The notes under the pieces were generated by a model that was not told the DNA's origin, made no database searches, and saw only the letters and a list, made by a program, of their open reading frames with translations. Source: Bordetella ansorpii (GTDB lineage Bacteria > Pseudomonadota > Gammaproteobacteria > Burkholderiales > Burkholderiaceae_B). From it: a DNA stretch of 64,000 nt. Below, piece by piece: positions 17,377 through 25,569 of this stretch; position 1 is the first letter of the stretch, and each line of letters starts with the position of its first letter. The DNA lies in contig NZ_FKIF01000006.1 of NCBI RefSeq assembly GCF_900078705.1, positions 434,001-498,000 of the forward strand, given 5' to 3'. The position numbers were made by a program, and so were the translations under genes.

Positions 17377-17392
17377 CTAGGGTTTTCCCTAG
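17377..17392. promoter_or_regulatory. palindromic operator CTAGGG-TTTT-CCCTAG
   Basis: A perfect inverted repeat with a 4-bp centre lies 75 bp upstream of the SRPBCC gene and about 100 bp from fecI. It looks like a dimeric regulator site. No regulator gene adjoins it. Confidence 0.5.
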
Positions 17393-17467
17393 ATGGATTC
17401 ATGTCGATTTCGGCAACGCCGGATCGTCGTGGCTATACACCCCCCTCTTCCTGAAAGGTGAATCATC

Positions 17468-17914
17468 ATGGCTACCGGAACCGTCAAGCTCCACCGCGTG
17501 CTGCGCGCCACCCGCGACCGCGTCTACCGCGCCTTCCTCGAACCCGACGCCGTGGCGCAATGGCTCCCCCCGTATGGCTTCACGTGCAGCGTCGAGCACA
17601 TGGAGGCCAAGGTGGGCGGCACGTTCAAGATGTCCTTCCGCAACTTCGGCACGGGGCACAGCCACGGGTTCGGCGGCGAATTCCTGGAATTGATGCAGAA
17701 CGAGCGGATCCGCTACACGGACCGCTTCGACGATCCCAACCTGCCTGGCGAGATCACCGTGACCGTGCAGTTGAAGGCGGTCACGGGCGGCACCGAGATG
17801 CATGTCGAGCAGGCGGGGATTCCCGAAGCGATCCCCGTGGAGATGTGCTATCTGGGCTGGCAGGAATCGCTGACCAAGCTGGCGCGGCTGGTGGAGCCCG
17901 AGATTCCGGGGTGA
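17468..17914 (+). CDS. SRPBCC / AHSA1-type START-like protein
   Basis: A 148-residue protein of the Bet v1-like fold. Visible family features are VLRATRDRVYRAFLEPDAVAQW near the N terminus, GGTFKMSF in the middle strand, and the C-terminal long helix GWQESLTKLARLVEPEIPG. Such proteins form a hydrophobic cavity; many are uncharacterised, and some detoxify or carry small molecules. AAAGGTG lies upstream of the ATG. Monocistronic: a strong terminator follows. No ArsR regulator, a common partner, is next to it. Confidence 0.87.
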   Translation: MATGTVKLHRVLRATRDRVYRAFLEPDAVAQWLPPYGFTCSVEHMEAKVGGTFKMSFRNFGTGHSHGFGGEFLELMQNERIRYTDRFDDPNLPGEITVTVQLKAVTGGTEMHVEQAGIPEAIPVEMCYLGWQESLTKLARLVEPEIPG

Positions 17915-17968
17915 TAGAGCCCCCGAAGATTTATCGCCGCCCAGCACGCGGCGACATACTCACAGATA

Positions 17969-18005
17969 AGGGCTGTCCCTCATGAAAAGAGGCCAGCCCC
18001 TTTTT
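17969..18005 (+). terminator. rho-independent terminator after SRPBCC gene
   Basis: GGGCTG...CAGCCC arms with an inner CCCTC/GAGG pairing and the loop ATGAAAA are followed by CTTTTTATT. It insulates the kinase/phosphatase module from upstream transcription. Confidence 0.8.
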
Positions 18006-18134
18006 ATTACAAAATAATATCAAGTCAGTTAAAGAGAGCGCACCCCGTAATCCACGGATCTCTCGGTAAATAATCGCTTTCAGCTCAACCCATTGTATAT
18101 ACTGAGATACCAAAGAAACAATTAGAGAAAATTC

Positions 18135-18809
18135 ATGAGTGAGTTTGATCAGATGCCTTTCGCGGCGGTGGAGTTTGCGGAGAATCCCGAGAACCGGTGT
18201 CCTTGCCTGCTGATTCTCGACACGTCCGGCTCTATGAGCGGCCGTCCGTTGGACGAGTTGAATGCCGGCTTGCAACAGTTCAAGCAAGAACTCACCGCAG
18301 ATGCAATGGCATCCAAGCGGGTGGAGGTCGGCATCGTTACGTTCGGCCCGGTCCAAACCGTCACTGACTTCGTGACTGCCGATAACTTTTTCCCTCCGGT
18401 TCTGCAGGCTACCGGCGATACGCCGATGGGCGCTGCGATCGAACAAGCGCTGGAAATGATCCGGCAACGCAAAGACACCTATCGGCGCAACGGCATTTCC
18501 TACTACCGCCCGTGGGTTTTCCTGATCACGGATGGGGCTCCTACAGATTCGTGGCAACACGCCGCCGCCATGGTTCGAGAAGGCGAGGCAACTAGGAACT
18601 TCCAGTTCTTTGCGGTCGGCATCCAAGGCGCCAACATGGAGATCCTCAAGCAGATTTCCGTTCGGGCGCCACTGAACCTGAAAGGACTGCAGTTCCGCGA
18701 ATTGTTCCAATGGCTGTCGAACTCGATGGGCTCCGTATCCCGTTCCACGCCGGGCGATGCCGTTCCCCTCGACAACCCCGCCGCCCCCGATGGTTGGGCC
18801 ACCGTCTGA
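18135..18809 (+). CDS. VWA-domain protein, TerY/YegL-like
   Basis: A 224-residue protein that is nearly all von Willebrand factor A domain. The metal-ion-dependent adhesion site is complete: DTSGSMSG near residue 30, the Thr in [11 protein letters not shown], and the Asp in LITDGAPTD. No signal peptide is present, so it is cytoplasmic, like E. coli YegL and TerY. Such proteins are thought to scaffold signalling partners through Mg-dependent contacts. It leads a four-gene block and overlaps the PP2C gene by 1 bp (TGATG). A TATACT -10-like box at 18098-18103 lies in an AT-rich leader; its -35 is poor. Base composition is clearly less GC-rich than the flanking genes. Confidence 0.9.
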   Translation: MSEFDQMPFAAVEFAENPENRCPCLLILDTSGSMSGRPLDELNAGLQQFKQELTADAMASKRVEVGIVTFGPVQTVTDFVTADNFFPPVLQATGDTPMGAAIEQALEMIRQRKDTYRRNGISYYRPWVFLITDGAPTDSWQHAAAMVREGEATRNFQFFAVGIQGANMEILKQISVRAPLNLKGLQFRELFQWLSNSMGSVSRSTPGDAVPLDNPAAPDGWATV

Positions 18810-19618
18810 TGGCTCCGGAACTGTGGCGAACAATCGCCACCTCCGTAGCTGGCACCTCGCATGCCAAGAATCAGACGCCGTGTCAGGACGCACATTTGTG
18901 GACGCTGATCGAAGGCCCTGAAGATGTGCTGGTATTGGCCGCGTCCGACGGCGCAGGTAGCGCATCCCATTCCGAGGAAGGCTCCAAACTGGCTTGCCAG
19001 GAACTCGTCGCGCGGTTTCGATGCTTCGTGGAAAGCGGCAAGGCTCTCGCATCGCTAGAACGCAATACCGTGCAATCCTGGCTTGAAGAAATCGCGGCCT
19101 TGATCAAGGCCGAGGCGCAAAGCCGCCAGTTGGCAAGCAGAGATTTCGCCTGCACGCTGTTGGCAGCAGCGATCTCCCCTACGCATGCCGCTTATGTCCA
19201 AATCGGCGACGGCGCTATCGTGGTTCGGTCTGGAGAGTTGGAGTGGGCCTATGTCTTCTGGCCCCAACACGGCGAGTACATCAACACGACCGTCTTCCTG
19301 ACCGACCCCACTGCACTGAAGAACTTCCAGTTCGAATGCGCAGAGGACGAAGTCAAAGAGCTCGCTGTCTTCACGGACGGTTTAGAAGCGCTGCTGCTGC
19401 ATTACGCCAGCCAGACGGTCCATAGCCCGTTCTTCAATGCCATGTTCCCCGCCCTGCGGGCACTGCCTGAATCCGGTCACAGCATCCCGCTTTCAATGAA
19501 GCTTGCCGAGTATCTGGAATCGCCAGCGATCTGCAGCAGAACTGACGACGACAAGACGCTGTTGCTGGCCTCCCGATGGCAAACACAGCAGCAACCAGAC
19601 GCCTGCTGCCCGAAGTAA
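18809..19618 (+). CDS. PP2C-family Ser/Thr protein phosphatase, YegK-like
   Basis: A 269-residue metal-dependent phosphatase. PP2C metal-site motifs appear in order: SDGAGSASHSEEGS near residue 46, IGDGAIVV near 137, FTDGLE near 190 and DDDKTLLLAS near 248. It should remove phosphate from Ser/Thr, most likely on the kinase encoded next door, as described for E. coli YegK and YegI. The start at 18809 overlaps the VWA stop codon. The kinase gene follows 11 bp after the stop. It is a cytoplasmic, single-domain protein. Confidence 0.9.
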   Translation: MAPELWRTIATSVAGTSHAKNQTPCQDAHLWTLIEGPEDVLVLAASDGAGSASHSEEGSKLACQELVARFRCFVESGKALASLERNTVQSWLEEIAALIKAEAQSRQLASRDFACTLLAAAISPTHAAYVQIGDGAIVVRSGELEWAYVFWPQHGEYINTTVFLTDPTALKNFQFECAEDEVKELAVFTDGLEALLLHYASQTVHSPFFNAMFPALRALPESGHSIPLSMKLAEYLESPAICSRTDDDKTLLLASRWQTQQQPDACCPK

Positions 19619-19629
19619 AAGAGCCTGCA

Positions 19630-21573
19630 ATGAATACCCCCCGCGTTTTCGACGCATCCGGTCCCGTCCAGTTGGGCAACCTGCTCGGCAAAGGAGGAGA
19701 GGGGGCCGTTTACGAGGTGGCGAACCGGCCGGATACAGTCGCCAAAATATATCTTGGCGCCATCAGCACCGAGCGAGCAGACAAACTGGCCGTGATGCGC
19801 AGCTTGAGAACGCCCACGCTCGACGCCTTGACCGCGTGGCCGTCCGAAATCCTGCATCGCCCGGACGGTGGCACCGCCGGATTTCTGATGAGGAACATGC
19901 GGGGAACCAAGGACATACACGCCCTGTACGGCCCCAAGACGAGGCTGGCGGAGTTCCCTCAGGCAGACTGGCGCATGCTCGTTCGCACTGCGCTGAATAC
20001 GGCACGCGCGTTCGCGGCATTGCATGACACGGGCTGTCTGGTCGGCGATGTCAATCACGGCGGAGTCCGAGTCGCCGCCGATGCCACGGTAAAGCTGATC
20101 GACTGCGACAGTTTCCAAGTGCGTGCGAACGGCCGCACCTTCCTGTGCGAGGTCGGCGTAGACAACTTCACGCCACCAGAACTGCAAGGCAAATCGTTCA
20201 AGATCACACCTCGCACCGCGAATCACGACAACTTCGGGTTGAGCATTCTGATCTTCCAGTTGCTCATGATGGGACGGCATCCCTATGCAGGCAGATACGC
20301 GGGCCCTGAAGAGATGCCGATCGCCAAGGCGATCAGCCAGTTCCGGTATGCCTACGCGAAGAACCAATCGGCCACGGGCATGCAACCCCCGCCCTACACG
20401 CCACCCGTCAGCATCGCATCCTCCTCCATCATGCAGCTCTGGGAGCAAGCGTTTGGAAATGGGGGAAGTGCCAGCTCAGGGCGACCGACAGCCAAGCAAT
20501 GGGTAACGGCGCTTTCGGAGATAGAAAAGTCGTTTGCTCGTTGCTCAGCGAATACCGCGCATTACTACCTATCCGGATCGGGCGCATGCCCTTGGTGCGC
20601 AATCGAACGCGCGGGGATAACCCTGTTCTTGCCTCAGAACATCGGGGTTTCTTCCACTGCCACCGGCAACGGCCTGACCCCAGACGCGCTCTGGGCGCAG
20701 ATCATTGCCATCGTGTCGCCAGGCCCCGCCCCCGCCGCTCCAAAGCCCGGCAACGTACCTCCCACCTCCAGTGCAGTCCAGGCCGCCCAACAGAAGCGCA
20801 AACAAACGCGCCAGGTGGGCCTGGGAGGAGGAATCGCGATTTTCGCGTTTGGGCTGGCATTACGTCCCGATCTTTGGTTCCTGTGGGCCGCTATAGCCTT
20901 CTCTGTCGCCAGATGGTTTGCCGGGCGAGGAGGAAGCGCAAGCGAAGTGCAGCCACTGCGCGACAGGTACGAGCAAGCCCGCTCAACCTATGCAGGATTG
21001 AGCAAAAGCTGGGAGCAGATATCGGCCAATAATGATTTCGACCGGAGGCTGAACGAGTTGAAGAGTCTGCATGCTGAATTCTCGCAGCTCCCAGCACAGC
21101 GCCAAAAGCGCTATCAGGCCCTGCTGCAGAATCGCGAGGCCGCAGCGTTGCAGGCATATCTTGACCAGTTTGATATCGAACACGCAGCTATTTCCGGTAT
21201 CGGTGCGGCCAAAAAGGCAATGCTGGAGTCCTATGGCATCGAAACCGCCGCGGATGTGACGATGCATGCCGTGCAGCAAGTGCCTGGCTTCGGCCCTAAG
21301 CTGGCGCAGAAAATGATGGATTGGCGCCAGGACATCGAACGGGGGTTCAGATTCAATCCCAATACCGGCATAGACGCCCGCAGCCTGCAAAAGCTCGAAG
21401 CCGACATTACAATGCGCCAACATGCCATCGCCCAATCTCTCCAACAGGGGTTGGCTGATCTGAAAAAGATCAAATCCATCGTGACGACACGCCGACAACA
21501 TCTGCATGCGGCGCTGCAAGACGCCGCCATGGAATTGGCGCGGGCGGATGCGGATCTATCGGTAGTGTCCTGA
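19630..21573 (+). CDS. Ser/Thr protein kinase with zinc ribbon, membrane helices and helix-hairpin-helix, YegI-like
   Basis: A 647-residue multidomain kinase. Kinase domain (about 12-300): P-loop GKGGEGAVYEV (20-30), Lys39 in VAKIY, catalytic-loop Asp140 in GDVN, a DFG-equivalent DCDS at 158-161, and PPE at 182-184. The residue five after the catalytic Asp, normally the Mg-binding Asn, is Gly145. A treble-clef-like Cys/His patch (Cys305, His311, CPWC 320-323) follows. Then come a Pro-rich linker, two hydrophobic helices (about 395-430), a coiled coil, an HhH segment (SGIGAAKKAML, VPGFGPKLAQKM, 522-562) and a final helix. The architecture matches E. coli YegI. The start at 19630 is preferred over 19576, which lies inside the PP2C gene. 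Confidence 0.9.
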   Translation: MNTPRVFDASGPVQLGNLLGKGGEGAVYEVANRPDTVAKIYLGAISTERADKLAVMRSLRTPTLDALTAWPSEILHRPDGGTAGFLMRNMRGTKDIHALYGPKTRLAEFPQADWRMLVRTALNTARAFAALHDTGCLVGDVNHGGVRVAADATVKLIDCDSFQVRANGRTFLCEVGVDNFTPPELQGKSFKITPRTANHDNFGLSILIFQLLMMGRHPYAGRYAGPEEMPIAKAISQFRYAYAKNQSATGMQPPPYTPPVSIASSSIMQLWEQAFGNGGSASSGRPTAKQWVTALSEIEKSFARCSANTAHYYLSGSGACPWCAIERAGITLFLPQNIGVSSTATGNGLTPDALWAQIIAIVSPGPAPAAPKPGNVPPTSSAVQAAQQKRKQTRQVGLGGGIAIFAFGLALRPDLWFLWAAIAFSVARWFAGRGGSASEVQPLRDRYEQARSTYAGLSKSWEQISANNDFDRRLNELKSLHAEFSQLPAQRQKRYQALLQNREAAALQAYLDQFDIEHAAISGIGAAKKAMLESYGIETAADVTMHAVQQVPGFGPKLAQKMMDWRQDIERGFRFNPNTGIDARSLQKLEADITMRQHAIAQSLQQGLADLKKIKSIVTTRRQHLHAALQDAAMELARADADLSVVS

Positions 21574-21577
21574 CCCT

Positions 21578-22393
21578 ATGTCTCTCACTAGATTTCTCTT
21601 GGTGCTTTCACTGGCCTTGATGCACGTAGATGCGCAGGCTAGCGAAATCGACTGTTCCGGTTCTCTTGAACGGATCGAGAGCATGATCTGCAGTAGCCAG
21701 GGGCTGCAGGCCCTCGATAAGGTCCTAGGGAACGAGTATCAAAAAGCCCTTAAGAGGACATCACAGCCATCGGCATTGTCTAAGGGCCAGCGCGAATGGC
21801 TGGCATCGACTCGTCAAGCCTGCATGGATCCAACGTGCCTGGTACGAGCCTACGACGCACGCATATCAACGCTGCAAGCTGTCCGAGCAGAAACAGAAAT
21901 CGGTCAGAACAAAGCGGCATCGCTCTCGGAAACATCCAAGCGCGACATTCCCCCTATTCCAATACCGGTTGCACCGCCCGCGAACCCGTCTGTCTCCCGG
22001 TCGCTTCCCCAGGCTTCCTTAAACGAGGCGCAAGCCACGCCCTCCCCAAACCTGGCACCGGGCGGGCTACAGCCTGCCCCGCGCGCGGATTCGCGCGTGC
22101 CAGCAAGCCGCCCAGCGGCAGCCCTTCAAGCCCCACCCAAGCCACCTGCCCCCCAACACACCCCGCCATCGGCCACCTCAGCCACACCCTCGCACTCGAA
22201 CAACCCCGAACCCAATTCAGGCGGTCTTTTCCCTGCGGTGATCGCCACAGTCCTGCTCATTGCTGCAAATGTGCTCACACCACGGCGGGATAGACGGTTT
22301 CGTACCGGATATCGGGCTAACGCCACACTGCCTGATGGGGTGAAATGGTGTTATCTGGGAGCAGCCGTGGCCACGCTGATCGCGCTTTTCTGA
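21578..22393 (+). CDS. LprI-like (DUF1311) domain protein with proline-rich linker and membrane anchor
   Basis: A 271-residue exported protein. The signal peptide runs to about residue 22 (AQASEIDC). The N-terminal domain (about 24-105) has the spacing of the lysozyme-inhibitor LprI family: Cys pairs, IESMICSSQGLQALDKVLGNEY, and KGQREWLASTRQAC. A disordered Pro/Ala/Ser-rich linker (about 120-215) follows. Two C-terminal hydrophobic helices (GLFPAVIATVLLIAANVL and WCYLGAAVATLIALF) could anchor it. It begins 4 bp after the kinase stop, so it is very probably co-transcribed with the VWA/PP2C/kinase genes. It may be the periplasmic sensory or effector end of that module (inference). Confidence 0.82.
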   Translation: MSLTRFLLVLSLALMHVDAQASEIDCSGSLERIESMICSSQGLQALDKVLGNEYQKALKRTSQPSALSKGQREWLASTRQACMDPTCLVRAYDARISTLQAVRAETEIGQNKAASLSETSKRDIPPIPIPVAPPANPSVSRSLPQASLNEAQATPSPNLAPGGLQPAPRADSRVPASRPAAALQAPPKPPAPQHTPPSATSATPSHSNNPEPNSGGLFPAVIATVLLIAANVLTPRRDRRFRTGYRANATLPDGVKWCYLGAAVATLIALF

Positions 22394-22411
22394 TGGCGAC
22401 GGACAGCGCAC

Positions 22412-22912
22412 TTATGGCACCCAACCGGTGACCCGCGACGCCTGCCGTATCCAGGCACTCAGCTGAGCGTCGTCGATGACGTCGTCCTGCCGGATATCCA
22501 GGTAACGCACGCCCTCGCTCTTCGATTCGCCCGGTGGCGGCGGTTCCAGCGACGTTCCCTTGAAGAACGTCACTTTCACGTACTTGTTGAAGCAGTGGAA
22601 GGCGATGAACCAACCTTGCCCTTCGATGCCATAGAAAGGCGTGTTCCACTTCACCGCCTTGCGCACGTGCGGCACGGTGCGCACGATCAGCGCGTCCAGG
22701 TGCTCGCCGATGGCGCGCTTCCATTCGGGCATGGCGGCGATGTAGGCCTGTACCGGTGCATCGCCGTCGCCCTTGGGAGTCTGCGGGTTCCCGCCGGAAA
22801 GCAGCTTGAGGGGATTGCTGGAAGTGCTGGCGGACGCCGTTTCTGTCGTATTGGCCGCCGGCTTCGCTGTCTTGGCCGTCTTCGGCGACGTCTTGCTCGT
22901 CTGGCTGGGCAT
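22412..22912 (-). CDS. DUF1801 (YdhG-like) domain protein
   Basis: A 166-residue protein. Residues 1-55 are a Lys/Thr/Ser/Ala-rich low-complexity tail. The remainder is a DUF1801 domain: YIAAMPEWKRAIGEHLDALI, VRKAVKWNTPFYGI, and FIAFHCFNKYVKVTFFKG. The fold is small and cytoplasmic and its biochemical role is unknown. It ends 18 bp from the convergent LprI-like gene, at the boundary where GC content returns to the chromosomal norm. The start at 22912 has GGGAG upstream; 22942 is possible. Confidence 0.82.
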   Translation of the reverse strand: MPSQTSKTSPKTAKTAKPAANTTETASASTSSNPLKLLSGGNPQTPKGDGDAPVQAYIAAMPEWKRAIGEHLDALIVRTVPHVRKAVKWNTPFYGIEGQGWFIAFHCFNKYVKVTFFKGTSLEPPPPGESKSEGVRYLDIRQDDVIDDAQLSAWIRQASRVTGWVP

Positions 22913-23069
22913 CGCGTTGGTCTCCCGGAAGTCCAGCGACAACGTTAGCCGACATCCCTTGCGTCCGGAACACCCCAGGAATGTCGTTTCCCGTCTCGCA
23001 CGGCGGTTAACATCGCGCGGTCAGTCCCTGATCGGCCTGCCGATCGCCCACCCCGCACCGAGGAACGCC

Positions 23070-23567
23070 ATGCAACCATCCGACCAAGACCTGCCCGACT
23101 GGCAGGAGGGCGAACTCCTGAAGCTGCCCATGCTCGATGGCCAGGAGTTCGGCGTGTTCGCCGACGACTACGACGATGACGACCGGCCCGACGACTACGA
23201 CGCCGCCCTGAAGAACCTGCTGGCCTGCGACGTCTCGGTGCTGCAGGCCGCGCAGGACCACATCTACCGCTATTACCAGGACATGCGCGAATCCTGGGAT
23301 GACGAAGACATGCCCGAGATCGCCTCGCCCGCCGACGTGTGGCGGCACATCGAATTCGGCGGCGAGATCGAACTGGGCCGCCGCGCCAAGGACGGCCTGG
23401 TCTACGCCTCGCTGACGTGCAACTGCGACTGGGAGCCCGAACACGGCCTGCAGATCGTGCTGCGCAACGGCCAGGAAGTGACCAAGATCGGTCCGTACGA
23501 CGGCCACTATTCGCAGTCGGACGCGTTCGCCGACGACGACCTGGAAGGCGTGGTTTACCGGCCGTAA
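23070..23567 (+). CDS. DUF6985-type acidic protein
   Basis: A 165-residue strongly acidic protein (DDYDDDDRPDDYD near residue 32). The C-terminal half contains CNCDWEPEHGLQIVLRNGQEV and IGPYDGH, a pattern I associate with DUF6985. No signal peptide or membrane helix is seen. GAGGA precedes the ATG. Function unknown; similar small proteins are often found near polymorphic-toxin immunity genes, but no toxin is visible here, so I do not propose that role. Confidence 0.75.
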   Translation: MQPSDQDLPDWQEGELLKLPMLDGQEFGVFADDYDDDDRPDDYDAALKNLLACDVSVLQAAQDHIYRYYQDMRESWDDEDMPEIASPADVWRHIEFGGEIELGRRAKDGLVYASLTCNCDWEPEHGLQIVLRNGQEVTKIGPYDGHYSQSDAFADDDLEGVVYRP

Positions 23568-23595
23568 AGCACCGCGTTCACCTGGGCAGGGCACG

Positions 23596-24510
23596 TCAGC
23601 GCGCGTCGTCCTTGGCGCCGATGGCCACTAGGTGATCCAGCAGCATTCTGGCTGCGGCGGGCAGCGCCTGCACGTCGCGCATGCAGATGGCGAAGCGCCG
23701 GCGGCTCCACGCATCGGCCAGCGGCAACACCTGCAAACCATGCGCCATCGCGTACGGCGTGGCCACCTCGGCGGGCGCCACGCTGATCGCCAGCCCCGCG
23801 GCCACCACGCGGAACGCCGAATCGAAATTGCTGACCGTCATGCGGTGGCGCAAGGGCTTGCCGCAACCGCGGGCGGCCTCCTGCAGCATGCGCAGCACGG
23901 CGCTGGCGGCCGGCATGTTCACGTGCTCGTAGTCCAGCGTGTCCTCGAAGCGCACGCGCTTGCGGCGCGTCAGCGGATGGCCCGCATGCGTCACCACGGC
24001 CAGCCGGTCGCCCCGATACGGCCGCGTCTGCAGATCGCGATAATCCGCCGCGTCCCAGCAGATGCCCAGCGCCGCGATGCCCTCGCGCACGTCGCGCACC
24101 ACATCCTGGCTGACGCGTTCCTCCATGTCGACGCGGATGCTGCCGTGCCCGGGCGCCTGCAGAAAGGCCGCGACGTCCTCGGCCAGCGACTCGGCCAGCA
24201 CGGACGCCGTGGCCAGCACCCGCACCTGTCCCTGGATGCCACTGGCGTAGGCGGCCATGTCGCGCTCGACACGCGCCGAACTGGCCAGGATGGCGCGCGC
24301 ATGTTCCAGCAGGGTCTCGCCCGCCGCGGTCGGGCTGACGCCGCGCCGCTCGCGCACCAGCAGCGGTGTGCCCACGATGTGTTCCAGTTGCGCCAGGCGC
24401 TTGCTGATCGCCGAGCCCACGATATTGGCGCGTTCGGCCGCGCGGGCGATGTTGCCGGCCTCGCACACCGTCACGTACAACCGTAGCGAAGTCATGTCGA
24501 GGTCGCGCAT
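23596..24510 (-). CDS. LysR-type transcriptional regulator
   Basis: A 304-residue LTTR. The N-terminal winged helix (about 1-65) reads LRLYVTVCEAGNIARAAERANIVGSAISKRLAQLE, and the substrate-binding domain follows (about 90-295). It diverges from the HMG-CoA-lyase-like/CaiB/Bug operon across 114 bp containing a good LTTR-type inverted repeat (24533-24553). It therefore most likely regulates that operon in response to one of its intermediates. Confidence 0.92.
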   Translation of the reverse strand: MRDLDMTSLRLYVTVCEAGNIARAAERANIVGSAISKRLAQLEHIVGTPLLVRERRGVSPTAAGETLLEHARAILASSARVERDMAAYASGIQGQVRVLATASVLAESLAEDVAAFLQAPGHGSIRVDMEERVSQDVVRDVREGIAALGICWDAADYRDLQTRPYRGDRLAVVTHAGHPLTRRKRVRFEDTLDYEHVNMPAASAVLRMLQEAARGCGKPLRHRMTVSNFDSAFRVVAAGLAISVAPAEVATPYAMAHGLQVLPLADAWSRRRFAICMRDVQALPAAARMLLDHLVAIGAKDDAR

Positions 24511-24532
24511 GGACGGCTCCTGATATTCCCAA

Positions 24533-24553
24533 TTGGAAGTTCATACGTTCCAA
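24533..24553. promoter_or_regulatory. LysR-type operator
   Basis: TTGGAA-N9-TTCCAA, a 21-bp inverted repeat, lies between the divergent LysR and lyase genes, 23 bp from the LysR start and about 70 bp from the lyase start. This is the usual position for an LTTR recognition site. Confidence 0.6.
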
Positions 24554-24624
24554 AATTGCACTTGTAGCACGAACCAGAATATCTAAAACTGGGCGCTCCT
24601 TATCGCCCTGGACAGGAACGTTTC

Positions 24625-25569
24625 ATGCCTCTCGTGCTCCCTTCGAGCGCCATCGTGCGGGAAGTCGGCCTGCGGGATGGGCTGCAGAGCCTGCCGCGGA
24701 CATTGCCCACCGAACTGAAGCAACGCTGGATCCGCGCGGCCCATGACGCCGGACAGCGCGAGATCGAGGTCGGCTCGTTCGTGCCGGCGCGGCTGTTGCC
24801 GCAGATGGCCGATACCGGTGCGCTGGTGGCCTATGCGCGCACCTTGCCCGGCCTGTCGGTCTCGGTGCTGGTGCCCAATGAGCAAGGTGCCGAGCGCGCG
24901 CTGGACGCGGGCGCGCACCTGATGCTGGTGCCGCTGTCGGCCAGCCACGCGCACAGCCTGGCCAATCTGCGCAAGACGCCCGACGAGGTCGTGGCCATGG
25001 TCGGACAGATCCGCGCTCGGCGCGATGCCAGCGGGTCGCGCGCGCTGATCGAGGGTGGGGTGGGCACGGCCTTCGGCTGTACCTTGCAGGGCCGCGTTGC
25101 GCCCGGGGAAGTGCTGCGGTTGATGCAGGCGCTGCTCGATGCCGGCGCCGACCGCGTCAGCCTGGCCGACACCGTGGGCCAGGCCAATCCGGCCTCGGTA
25201 TACCGCCTGTTCGAATCCGCCCGCGCCATCGCCGGCGACAGGCTGTGCTGCGCGCACTTCCACGACACGCGCGGCCTGGCGCTGGCCAACGCGCTGGCCG
25301 CCTTGCAGACGGGCGTGAACCGCTTCGACGCCTCGCTGGGCGGCATCGGCGGCTGTCCCTACGCGCCCGGCGCCAGCGGCAATGCCGCCACGGAAGACCT
25401 GGTGCACATGCTGCAAAGCATGGGCGTGGCCACTGGACAGGACACGGCCGCCTTGCTGGCATTGCGCGCCGAACTGCAATCCCGGCTGGGCGATACGCCC
25501 ATGCATGGCTCGCTGTGGCGCGCCGGCCTGCCCCGCCGCATCGACACGGATCTGGAGATCCCCACATGA
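24625..25569 (+). CDS. hydroxymethylglutaryl-CoA lyase family protein
   Basis: A 314-residue TIM-barrel acyl-CoA lyase. REVGLRDGLQ (12-21) carries the catalytic Arg and metal Asp, HFHDTRGLALAN the metal His pair, and GGIGGCPYAPGASGNAATEDL the active-site Cys loop. The family cleaves 3-hydroxy-3-methylglutaryl-CoA, or related 3-hydroxyacyl-CoAs such as citramalyl-like thioesters, to acetyl-CoA plus a keto acid. The neighbouring CoA-transferase (ATGA overlap) probably supplies the CoA thioester, and the Bug receptor the free acid. Confidence 0.92.
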   Translation: MPLVLPSSAIVREVGLRDGLQSLPRTLPTELKQRWIRAAHDAGQREIEVGSFVPARLLPQMADTGALVAYARTLPGLSVSVLVPNEQGAERALDAGAHLMLVPLSASHAHSLANLRKTPDEVVAMVGQIRARRDASGSRALIEGGVGTAFGCTLQGRVAPGEVLRLMQALLDAGADRVSLADTVGQANPASVYRLFESARAIAGDRLCCAHFHDTRGLALANALAALQTGVNRFDASLGGIGGCPYAPGASGNAATEDLVHMLQSMGVATGQDTAALLALRAELQSRLGDTPMHGSLWRAGLPRRIDTDLEIPT

